In this document: positions 37,035 through 51,300 of the stretch, one piece after another
How the letters are laid out: every line of letters begins with the position of its first letter
How positions within the stretch are numbered: the stretch's first letter is position 1
From: Xestospongia muta
Lineage: Eukaryota; Porifera; Demospongiae; Haplosclerida; Petrosiidae
Assembly: GCA_963693285.1 (NCBI GenBank)
Contig: OY848924.1
Location: forward strand, 191,001 to 255,000
DNA: 64,000 nt
Reading direction: 5' to 3'
The notes under the pieces: generated by a model
The model's input: the letters and a program-made list of their open reading frames with translations, nothing else
Told to the model about the DNA's origin: nothing
Databases searched by the model: none
Translations under genes and position numbers: made by a program

Positions 37035-37219
37035 TCAAGGTGGTGTAGCTTCAGATGAACTTTTGACCCAGCTTATTAGGCCAGTCAGTTGAGCATGATC
37101 TTCAGGAGGTACTGTTATTATAGCACTCTCAGTAACATTGAGTACTTCAGTCACTGCAGACATTAGGTTCTCAGGATTGACTATCAACAGTTGAGTGGCT
37201 TCTTGATCTGCTTTTGTGT
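37035..37219 (-). pseudogene. orphan duplicate of the last vinculin exon
   Basis: After an acceptor next to 37219, the minus strand encodes ADQEATQLLIVNPENLMSAV, then TVPPEDHAQLTGL, and ends at TGA 37037-37035. This is the C-terminal end of the vinculin tail, closely similar to the exon at 62516-62353 and in the same phase. No other vinculin exon was found upstream at 37220-37480. The frame is intact, so it could be a 3' exon captured by another transcript, but a gene fragment is more likely. Confidence 0.65.
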
Positions 37220-37484
37220 CTATGTAAAAATGAATTATAGGTAATATTACAATACAAGGAACTAAACTAGGTAATTTGACAACAACAGTTAGTAACTTTA
37301 CTTACTTTCATTTCATGTAGGTATCACTCATCTTGACAATGTCACTGAGAGAAAAATCAATCTGATAAGTTAGCATTTGAGAGGTGGGGCTCATAAAGAT
37401 AATTAATAGGCGGAGCTCATTATTTTTAGTAGGCTCGGTAGTGATCCACGTGGAATATGGTTGTTGGTCAAGTAAAGAAAGCAG

Positions 37485-37619
37485 ATGACTATGAACGAAT
37501 ATGTTTATTAGTATAATTCTTTGTTATGTGTCATTGTGTGTTGTTAATAGATATTACGAGAACCATATGATTATATATGTCAAGTTAAAGGCAAGGAAGT
37601 TAGAGTGAAATTGATTGAG
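37485..37619 (+). pseudogene. 5' fragment of geranylgeranyl diphosphate synthase
   Basis: Two exons, 37485-37502 (MTMNEY) and 37551-37619, join in phase 0. The second reads ILREPYDYICQVKGKEVRVK then LIE, and aligns with the N-terminus of animal GGPS1 (ILLEPYKY..QLPGKQVRTKL). GGPP synthase makes the C20 prenyl donor for protein prenylation. None of the later exons with the two DDxxD metal-binding motifs was found before the kinase exons at 38140, so this is a 5' fragment or part of a chimeric transcript. Confidence 0.55.
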
Positions 37620-38139
37620 GTAATTGAACTATGTTAACACAGCTATATAACTTAGGTGATGTCATATTTTACTGTCTATAGTTAATATTAAGAGTGTATG
37701 TGGTGTGGATCAGTTTAATACACAATGAATAGGACTGGTAGTTTTTGGGTTTAAATCAAATATAACTGAATCTTACCTACCAAATCTATTTTTGTTCTAA
37801 TGTTTAAAGATTAGGGTCTAAGGTATGTAGTATTAATTTCCCATTAAAGTACATTATCTGTTACTGACACTCTAGACATGAGCTTTAATGATACAATAAA
37901 CTTGATATGGTAGCAGCTTATCTTGTGTACATGTCTTGTTCTCCCTCACTATGATTGCTCTAGTTTTAAGTTTAATAATGTAGGATTATGTTTAGTTGTC
38001 TTCCATGTGGTTTCTGTTTAACCACACCCCTATTTTAATTAGTACTAATTACATTCCTCAATCAACTGATTAGAATAAGTGCAAATTGAAATTACTTTTT
38101 CACTTCTTATATTAGATACACTGTGTCTGCTGCTCATAG

Positions 38140-40414
<2,275 letters not shown>

Positions 40415-40667
40415 GTAAGTAACAAAGTATAAATTGACAATTTGATGGATGGATAGATATTTGAAGATGTCTAGTAATCACTTACACACACACATTGACC
40501 CATGTTAACTTAATGTACTGATGTTGCTAGGTGGATTACCACAGACACCTCACCTTAGTTACTGACATATAATATATTTCCTGAACTTCAATAGAACTCT
40601 AAAATACTGTTATATGTACTATTGATATAAGAAGTCCATTGTCTCAAAGTATTTCATGATGATGTAC

Positions 40668-41061
40668 TACCATAAGGGTACTAATTTTTGTGGGAGATTT
40701 AATTTCGCTGTATTCATGGGTTGTTGTTTTAAGATGAAATTTAACTTTTATTCCACCCACACATAATCACGTGATAACGGCTACTACAATGGGATCATGT
40801 TGTTTACTTCTTTCTTTTTTACACTGAAGTACTTCTCCATCAACTGCCTTCCAGATTTCCTTGTATATATGGTCCCTCTCACCATGGATTCATAGTAATA
40901 GCTAGCTATACTTTGCGAAAATCACGCTTATGTTCACAACATGTGTCTGATACCACACCCATTAATTAATACCTTACACCCACTAAACATGAAATTTAAA
41001 TAATAAAGCAACATTTAAAAATATGAACAAATAACCCTCGAAAATTAGTACCCTTATGGTA
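40668..41061. mobile_element. MITE with 21-bp inverted ends
   Basis: A 394-bp element with terminal inverted repeats TACCATAAGGGTACTAATTT on both ends, probably with a TA target site (Tc1/mariner-type). It carries no coding sequence. It sits in the stretch between the kinase exons and the iPLA2-like exons. Confidence 0.75.
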
Positions 41062-41321
41062 TGTTCCATCATCCTTTGAAAGACTATATGTAGTAGGAAA
41101 CACTTTGTGGATGACTGGAATGTTTAATTGTATTCATGACATAGTTAATTGTATTCACATGTACACAAACTTCCAAATATGGTCATGAGCTGGGCAATAG
41201 TTCCTTCCTCCTTAGTTATAAATTATTGTCTATGTAAACTGTGTTCAGTTATGTCCATGTAGGATGTTTGATAATATAACATTGTTAGTTTATATATTAC
41301 ATGATCTCTTATTTACTATAG

Positions 41322-41614
41322 ATTAGTGAGTCAGAGACAACTGCTGACAAATTTGCTATCTCATGTCAGAAATATCGTGATCCTATTCCTTTCTTTCGTT
41401 TCAATCCAAAACTAATAGAGGGTGCGTCTCCTGGAGAGATTGATGACTGGAAAATAGTGGAACTAATACTACAAACAAAACAATACTTAGCTAGTCAAGT
41501 TAGTACTATTTTATATATTCTAGTTATATGTCACTATTGTAGGATGTACAAGATAAACTTGACCAACTAGTTCAACTCTTTAAACGTCTTGTTGATCAAT
41601 CTACTCATCAATAA
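41322..41614 (+). pseudogene. 3' exons of an iPLA2-type (PLA2G6-like) patatin phospholipase
   Basis: Two exons, 41322-41498 and 41543-41614 (TAA), join in phase 0. They encode RDPIPFFRFNPKLIEG, then GEIDDWKIVELILQTKQYL and DQLVQLFKRLVDQS. This matches the extreme C-terminus of calcium-independent phospholipase A2 beta (YFRxNPxL...LVNxLWETxxYI). The patatin core with GxSxG and the DGG motif is not present upstream. It is therefore a gene fragment or the 3' end of a fused transcript. The two exons themselves are intact. Confidence 0.55.
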
Positions 41615-42062
41615 AGACACTACATTAGATAACTACTCATTGCTGTTAGTAAATGTGTTATAGATAATTATTAGACAATTACTGAATGATGTTGTATATT
41701 GTTTTAATGACATATTGTAGTTATGTAATTGTGGATTACTTCACATTTTATGTTATTGATATAATAATAGAGAATTAATTTGTCATGTATTTTAACAATA
41801 AAAAGATTAACAAAAACAGCAGCAACCATAACATAACAAACAAAGTGTCTAGACTCTCTGAGTTTTAAGTATATTCACTAACCAGCTATATTAAGGAAAT
41901 ATATGTAGGGGCAAATATATCAAATGTAGGGGACTGGAGACTAAGTAGGTGGAGTTTAGCCTGCAGTACATAGAAAGTAAAGACATTTGTCATATACAAT
42001 AGATTACTCAATTATAACATCATTAAAGACTCAGTTATACAAATATTAATTATCTAATATAA
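41615..42062. other. convergent 3' flank
   Basis: Short AT-rich intergenic stretch between the plus-strand iPLA2-like exons and the minus-strand gene D, with aataaa near 41800. Nothing else was recognised. Confidence 0.4.
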
Positions 42063-42394
42063 TTATAGTGTTGTGTGATAAAATGTCTCACTTTCTAGTT
42101 GACTTTTCATTCTTGTACCAATGTCCTTTAACTCCTTGTACTGCTTTAGAAGGAAATCACAAAGAGCTTTTAAAAACTCAATTCCTTTTTCTTCAACCTC
42201 TTGTTGTAGTTCAGTAACTACTTTGTCTGCTTTGTCATAATCATCACCACTCATACTGTGTACATCTTTCTTAACATTTAATGATATCAACTTAGCAGCA
42301 ACGAGCCGGTTAACAATGAACATGGGTTTAACTTGAATGGCTTCACAAATATCAGCAAAATATTCCAGAAATATTTCTGATGGATCAATAGTGT
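42063..42394 (-). other. CARD-like C-terminal domain of gene D
   Basis: The 110 residues form six predicted helices in CARD order: an N-terminal helix (EIFLEYFADICEAIQ), a VKPMFIVNRLVAAKLIS segment equal to CARD helices 2-3, a DYDKADKVVTELQQEVEEKG segment typical of helices 3-4 (D/RxxxADxLLxxLxxxG), then IEFLKALCDFLLKQY. The assignment rests on this pattern by eye. A Death-effector or plain helical tail is the alternative. Confidence 0.6.
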
Positions 42395-45300
42395 CTATAA
42401 AATGTAACAATAAAAGGAAATATAACTGAATTAAAAAACAGTTAGTAAACAATGTAGAAGAGAAGTAGTTAATTAATATATCTTAATTTCTCATGATCTC
42501 AGTAATCAAATACAACTCTAAGTAGTCTATTTATCAACATATATAAACTACTTATGTCAACTATAAGAATCTAAACTATAAAATAACTCAATACAAACAC
42601 AATCATCACATACATTATATGTAGTGTTTATTATTTAGGTGTCTTATATTACCATGTTGTGTAGTATCACTAGGGAGAGTATCTGCTTTGTGTTCACTTG
42701 ATAGTTCATTAGTAGAATGTTGCTATTGGATACAGGATATAAGTGATAATATATGAGGTGTAAAGTATTGTAGTATTACAATACACAAGATTGATGATGT
42801 AACTATTGTTTATATTATTGATAAGACTGGAGGTGAGGAATTACAATGTAATTGTTAGTAGTAATTATTGTCACATAGTGAAACTATCAATCTATCTATG
42901 TCAAACTTAGGAATACTTCTAAGAACCCACAACAACAAAGAATGTTTCATGGGTGTGGTTACATATAGTGATATAACTGCTCAGTAGACTTAGTCACAGG
43001 ACCAGACACCCACTTGCTTAATGTGAAAACTACTTTTTACATCATGTTGAGCAATCACTGAGATCTGCTATCTTACCTATGAATATATTAGATACCGTTT
43101 CTTACATTAAGCTATTGAGTATCTCGGCACTAATCTACTAAAAGAAGCTATTATGTTAATAGCTACTTACTGGCAAGAGGAATAACCCTTAATATTTTTA
43201 ACAAATTAAATTTGTTAATGATTACAATTAATACAATCTACATTAAGAGGATAAATCATACCTGATGTTCCTTTGATACGTCCTCAGTAATAGAGCCTTC
43301 AGTTGAGTCAGGAGCACTTGATTTCTTAGGACATTCTATAGAATATTGAGTAGAACAAAGTGACAATTATATGTTAATAGTTACATTGCTTTCTAATATA
43401 ATAGTTATATAACATGTACATTAAAGTATATATAATATGTGAACAGTTAGAAAATAAGAAAATACGATACATTCAAGATTTATTTGTGTATGTATGCAAT
43501 GATGTAATGAACCACTTTTATCAATTATAGTAATAATAAACTTACCATTTACTCTGTGACTGTCCTCAGTAATAGACTCACTAACACTTTTATTAACACC
43601 TATATTATGAAGGACATAAACAATTACCATTAGGAGTCATTGTATAATCATGTACATGTTAAATGATATGGATAAAGTAACTTACCACTAGTTTGATTAT
43701 CAAATGTGTTCTTGTCAGTTTGTGCCACACCTCCTATAAAATTGTAGTTACAACAATGAACATAGTATATACTAGTGTATATATGTACCATTATTATCAC
43801 GAGTTCTAGAGGACTCTTCTCCACCATGTTCACTGTTACTACCTATAATAAAATATATACATAGAATCATAGCTTGAAAAATGTAAATATTTATTTTGAA
43901 TTCTTTCTGTTAACCACAGACAACCCTTTCTAATTATCTCATAGTCAACATTCTATTGTCATGTTCCATAACAATTAAATATACTTGTAAAGCAATGACA
44001 AACTGTCTCCTAAAATGACCTCCAATATGGCGACATGAGTAAATTAATTACCTCTTTAAACTGTCTATATAATTACAGCAACTAAAGATATTATTACATA
44101 CTTACTTAGAGTAATCTGTTGTATAGAACTTTCTAGTTTCAAGTACTCATATATTGTCATAGCTTGAGTTATGTTCTGAACAAGTGGTCCCTTGACGACA
44201 TCTAAAATGGTCCTCCAATTGACAGGAGCACCTTCACCTTGACCATTCATGTCCAACCAATTCTCAATGACTTGGTCAAGTTTTGCTTGATTTGACTGGT
44301 TGGATTCAGCTAAACCTTGAAGGTCATTGTAACTCACTCCAAGACCATTACCAATATTACGCCATTGAAAATTGATACAGGCTAATTGGGTAAAACTTCA
44401 CGTCTTGTAGGTCTTTCCACTGTAAGTACAATAAGATAAAGAACTGTTATATAAGATTGTCTAACATACATAATTTAGGGAAATCAATGAATTCATCAGT
44501 TAAACTATCCTTTGTTAACATTGTCTCCTGACTACTACCTGTAATATAACAATATATAACAATTAATGAAAGTAATCAAATATAATGTAGTAGATATAAA
44601 AACATGAAAACTAAATAATAAATAAACTAAATTATTGAAAATATGACATTTTCTTGACATGTAGACATACCTCCAACATTGTATGTAATAGATGATGACA
44701 TCTTTTTGTCAGGTTTGGTAACAGGGTTAATAAAATCTGTAATAATAACTAAGTCATCTTTTATTGGTGGAGAAGGTAGACTCTATGTAGAGAAGATAAA
44801 ACAATTTCATAGACACACTGTTAAGATAAAGTCAATATAAACTTACCAAAGGATTACGTCCAGCAAAAATACTAAATTTGTTGAGATGTTCTCTTACAGA
44901 GAGGTGGGTAAAATCTGATGATGGATAGACGGTCATAATCTCCTTACATACTTCTTTTATACGTTGGACATAGTGATCTGGTAGTGCTTGATCTTTGTTG
45001 GTGTCAGTAAAGAGAGCTTTAGTCACAAGAGGGGCAATACAGAGGTATGGTTCCTTTTCACCAACGACTAAATGGACAGGAACACATTCATCAGTAGAAG
45101 AAGTAACGGTTTCTCTCGTTAGTACTCCTTTAGCAACATTTCTCAGAGCATAGAGTATACGATTTTTCTGTTTCTTTTCCATGACATCCTTAACATCACC
45201 AGGTGGAATAATAAACTGTTTTGAAGTACATGGACATAATTCATTTTTAAGTTTAAGTACTTCTTTGATGAGTGATGTACGGAGTTGATAACTTTTTATT

Positions 45301-48300
45301 AAACTGCAGTGAGATACTAGAACTGTAACACATCGGTTGTCTTCGGTAACCTCAACCATTACTTCAACGTTATTCTCATCTTTCCAATAAATACCATTTT
45401 TCCACATAGTACAGACTCGATGTAATTCTTGGAACACTGCATTATCAGTAATATCATCATTTCCCTCAGGAGGACAAGAACAACAAGTATAAGCTAAGTG
45501 AAGAAGAAGAGTATGGAGAAAACGCATGGAGAGAAATTGATGTGATTCAGGACACCATAGGCACCAACCAAATCCATCTGTTGTTTCAAAGATTGAAGTG
45601 GGTTTGTCTTGTGTAATAAGTGCAGGAAAAAATAAAAATTTCTCATCTTTACTAATAGTGAAGTCATCAGATGGTACATTGTTAGTGATACTAGAAACAG
45701 CATAAGAGTCTATTTGATGACAAAATTGTAGACTTGTTAGAAAACGAATTAGCATATCTGTGTTGTGTTTAGGGAAAAGGTTAGCTAGAGTAGAGACAGC
45801 CATTATACCAGTATTAGTGGCAACTGCTTTACGCTCACGATCAATGCTTTTATTAAATAAGACACCATTTACCTCAGTTAAGAGAGCCTTTTTGTCAATA
45901 ATCACCCACCTGTTAGCCAGAAACAAAATAAGACCCTTACTTCCAAGAATGGTCAAAAATTCTAACACAATGGATCGATCGGTCAAAAGACATGGCTCAT
46001 TTAGTTCCATTAATCTGGAACACAGCTCATCTAGGCTAATAGCAACCTCCTCCAGCTGTTGAAGGTAAGAATTTAGACAGTGGCAGTGGTAGTTCATCTT
46101 GTCATTTTCGTCCACAACAGCTTCACAGCTCTCTCTTAATTTCCCAATAAACATGTTTACACCTTTTCCTCCTGGTCGATGACAATCTATTGGGAAAAAC
46201 CCTTTGTAATTCTGAAACCGAACAGCCAGATTAGCTACGTCATTTACAAAAGGTTGGAAGTCTTTTTCACTGGACAGTTCATCAATGTGACTTCCAAGGA
46301 CAAATACTTGACTTGAGCTAATTAACTTCATGCTTACATTTTCAACAAAGTTAAACCAGAAAAGCAGGTCTTTCTTAATCGTCTCCTCATCGTCGGTAAG
46401 GTTGCTTAAAATTGCAAAGACAGCTGGTGACCTCAACAAGAGAGTTTCCAGTACTGCAGCATGGCTACTGTAATATTCTGCATGTCCAGCAAAATCGTAA
46501 ATTACAACATTTCCTATTTCCCAACTACGAACACTGTGGTACTCAATTCCAGTGGTTTGTAATACAACACCTTCAATACATTCTTCTGGATCATCGTAAC
46601 AATCATAGTCAGCACGATAAGATATAACAGCAGCCAATGAACTTTTACCAGCTTCTGTCTTTCCACAGAGAAACAATTTAGCATATGATTCTGTGAGGTA
46701 GTCTCTGTGACATTGTTTGAATGGTTGAAACAACTTCAGTAATCGAAATCTATTACTGCTAGATACATCTGGTGAAATACGATCCAATGGCATTTGATGA
46801 TGATTGTTTAGAGCTACTAGATAATCTGGATCTAGCTGGACATTATGTAAAAGGTAGTGTATGGTTTCTTCACTGCCACTTTGACAGGCTAAATGTAGTA
46901 GATTATTGCCATCCTAAAATTAAAAAAAGTGAAAATATAAATAACAACTGTATTATTATAAGTAATATAATATATATTTCATGTGTAATATGATGACAAA
47001 TAAACAGATTAACTTGATTATAATAATTTTGAAGAATACTTTTGATATATAGTCATAAGAAAAAAGACTAAATATTTCAAAAGAAAGTCTTGTACATTAT
47101 ACAATGACAAGGAAGACTGACATGACAACTCCAAAGACAAAAAGTATGTACATATGTTAGAGATCATATCAAAGACTACCTCTTTAACTAGTTAATAAAG
47201 ATTACCAATATTAGTCTGACATTGCCAACCCTTCCCTAAGAGATGAAGGGTCTGGGGACAAGTACATATAGGACTCATACAACAGGAATGAGGATGTAGT
47301 TAAGTATACATAGATGTGAGCATGTGTTAAGAGAGTGAAAATGCAAAATGGCTGTTATGGTATGTATTGGACGTAGTGATGATCTTTCATATAGAAGCAC
47401 AGACTGTCTTTTACTAACTTATGCTACCTTGTATCACTCACTATGTGTCCATTAGATCATGTGAATATTTGTTTTACATACAAATGAACAAAATGACTTG
47501 TCCACATGTCAATGTACTTCCACCTCAAATTGGTGATCTATTTAGAATATATAAAGTTCCTAAGAATGCTATTACCCAATTATAGGAAAATCAACATAAA
47601 GTGTATTATAACAGAGGATCAAAAACTATTGAAGCCACAAACAGACAGGTAAATCACAAGAGTATGTGTATATATGTGGGAGGGCTAATAAAGGGAGTGG
47701 TTCTTGGTGTAACTTGAATATGATGACATCATCATGACATGAAACATATTGATGTCATCATTATAGTACAAGTTACAAGTTATCAAGAAGCACCCTAAAG
47801 CCTTAACCTTCTAAACTCAAAAAACTAAACCATACATTCATACTACCATTATCAACACATGACATATAGTGATGTCATCATTATGGTACAAGTTACACCA
47901 AGAAGCACACAATAAAGGTCACATAGAGCATGCTAAATTTTGTGTATTAATTATTCATGACTATTAATTAATTGATTATTAATAAATATTGTCATTGATT
48001 GATATAATGACAACAGGTTATGTTTGACACATTGTATGCAAATATCAAAATTTTATTTTTGATTATTGTTCTTGGAACATCTTTTGCTAAAAACATGTTA
48101 TCAAAATATTGGACAGTCTGGATATGAGTGAGGTTGATATCAATATTGAAGACAATATTAAATGTCATACTTCAGAGGGATAGCTCATAAGTAACTATAA
48201 TATGACTTACTCTATCTGTAGCATTTATGTCAGCTTGTCCCTCTTCAATTAATATTTTTAGAACATCAACATGACCCTTCTGTGCTGCATAATGTGCTGC

Positions 48301-51300
48301 TGTTATACCGTACTAGAAAACAAAAGAGGAAAAGTTATTTAATTACAAAAAGTACAGGAACTATCATACAATAAACTATATAGTCAATATAACAGTCATC
48401 AATACAGATAATCATAGCTATTGTATTATCATGTCAAACCTGACCAATGACAGGGACATAAAAAGACATAGAAATTATCTAAGATATTAAATGAGTGTCA
48501 GTTTACTATAAACATTGTCATCAATAATAAACTAGGTCATTTAGGTCACAAACTTATCATAACTACCACACTTAAAATGATTATCAATTCTATTAACATG
48601 ATATAAATATTTAAACTTGACTTTATAACTGCATTTAAAAGGTATAGGGTTTCTAAGTATTATAACCAATGAGAAGATGTTCTATGGAGATTTCATTGTA
48701 ATATATTATGAAAGTTATATGTTTGTTATTGCTAATATAAAATAAAGTGACCTTTTTAAATGTAATCATAAAGTCATTTTGTATAATAACTAACAAATAG
48801 TTTCCTGTCCTGATTGATTATTGTAATATTACTTTATTATTTTATAAACCACACCCACTGATATGCAATAAGTGCTATAGTATGTCCGAGTTGAGAAGAG
48901 CCCCTTATTAAAAAAAAGGTGTTTTATGCATGGAATGTCAGGTGAGGTATTTTTTTATTTTATTTTATTTATTTTTTTATAATAATAATAGTCATAATAG
49001 AACATTTGTTCATGCAATTAGAATTGTAATTTTCAATTTCCTCGTGACACACGGCTGACTTCTTGAGGTGAAAATTGTTATTCGTTAAATCCTTGAAAGT
49101 GTGGAATTTAAAGTATGACGAAGGTATGCCATTGAAAATGTATGGAGTTTTTTAGTTTGCTACTTTCTCGTAGCACTAGACAGCCAAATTGTATATATAA
49201 AATGCGCGTTTGCAAGCTGAATCGATTGGTGCAAGTTCCATGCAGATAGCATGTAAAACGCCAAAGTTATTTACATGTCTGGGTGGCTCTTCTCAACTCA
49301 GACATACTATAGTCCTTCTATGAGAAGAGAGATTATTCTTCAATAATCTTAAGCTGTTGGCAACCAATCAAGATATATCTCAAGTATGCCATCAATGTTA
49401 AGGTTTATTTTATAAGGGGAGGGGTCTAGTTATATTAATAACCATAGGTAATTTAGATGTGTTAAGGACAGCTATAGATAAGACACATTGTTCCATGACA
49501 TTACTCTTTGTCTATCAGAATTAAGGGGTAACTGTATATTCTCAATGTAACCACAAGTTTATTATAATAGCAATGTCTATTACATGTTAATATATTCAGG
49601 ATATAGGGAGTTTAACATCTAGTGAGTAACATATATCCATGGATGACATAAGCTTATTCAACATCCATAATGTATGCTCCATTCTTCTTATTGTCACTAT
49701 GAAGTACATGTAATGAAAATAACAAACTACAACTACCACAGATATATTAATTATTTTATAAATTTTAGTGATAAGAAACAAGACTATCAGTAATACTAAT
49801 AGCTATACCATCATTTAACCACACCTCTAGGAAACAGATAACTTCAAGTTTGGACCTGATTTACACATCTAGTAATGGTACATCTCCTATCTCAAAATTA
49901 AAATTAAAATGGCTCACTACTGGATGTTTTTCTATCCTCAAGGGGTTGGTGTTCAAGCTTTGGCTGTAGGTCTAGTAACAGTATAAAAGTACAGTATAAT
50001 GTTAATGATACAGTGTCTACAATCATCAGAACAGTTTGACACAAATGGTATAACATACTAGTGGGACCTCTGTGAATACCAAGATGTCTCCAACAATAAA
50101 TACTACTATTATAACAGACCACACCTACTGATACCTGATACTGACTATCTTTGTTAATCCTTTACTAACACAAATTTGAACAACAGGTCAATGTAGAAAT
50201 TACTAACAGCCACACCCATAACATTCTATATCTATTAAATACTGATTTAAATCTAGTAACATGTAGTAATCTCTACAAACAATATACACTAACCTCATTA
50301 CAAATGTTGGGATCTGCACTTGACTTTAACAATAGTTGTACGATATCATAGTAACCTCCTAGTGATGCGAAATGTAGAGATGTTTCCTGATACTAGAGGA
50401 TATACACAAGTATTAATTTTATTGTTCACATGGTCAGGTTGAATTACTGATAAAAAGAGTAAATTAAATTCACTTGTTGCTAACTACATTGGCAGTTGTT
50501 ACATGTAGTTAAATTTTTAAAAAAAGTTATACTAATAGTACAAGGTTAGTAGGAAGTGTGACAAAATGTCAAAATAGTCATATTAATTAAAGTTGTGGTT
50601 TAAAAATTTCTTCTTCATTAACATTGTATGACAATGTCAATAAAGTAAATGATAGAGAAGTCTTATGGAAATAGGAAAAGAGAGATTAAATTGCTTTCTA
50701 GATGAACAATGTCTACAAGAGTGGGTGGGGCTAAATCTTTTAAATGCTTGTAATTGATCTCCTTTGTTATAGAATATATCGTATACTGGGATTTATTGGC
50801 GACCGATAAAATTTGGTGAATTGGCAAATTTCAAAAAATCGCCAAATAAATAAAATTTTTCACATAGTTGCCACACCCACAATTTTTATTTGTACACGTG
50901 AAATATTGTGGCTGAATGGCTAAAGTGGGTGTGGTAACAAGACACGTGCTAAATTCATCAAATTTAATCTCGCCAATTATAACTTTTACAATTCCGCTAA
51001 ATTTCATCATCGCTAATAAAGTCCGGTATAAGGTATTACTTTAAACAGTAAATATTAACAAACAACAGTAATTTATTACTATTTAATCAGTGTACTAACC
51101 AAATAACGACCATGATGAACATTGACATTAGCACCTGATGTAAGTGCTAGAGTTACATTTTCTATATCACCATTATTAGCTGAAGTCAAAAGTAAGTCAT
51201 CCTGTTAAAATAAATAATATATTATAACTGTGACATGTACCCACATATAATTAGGTCATGTTTATAATATATCATAACATATAAGATCACTATGTCCATG

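Noticed and set aside
45760..46062. 100-codon plus-strand open frame opposite the Roc-COR exon
   Set aside because: It is antisense to a well-supported coding exon with a clear GTPase motif order; a shadow frame.
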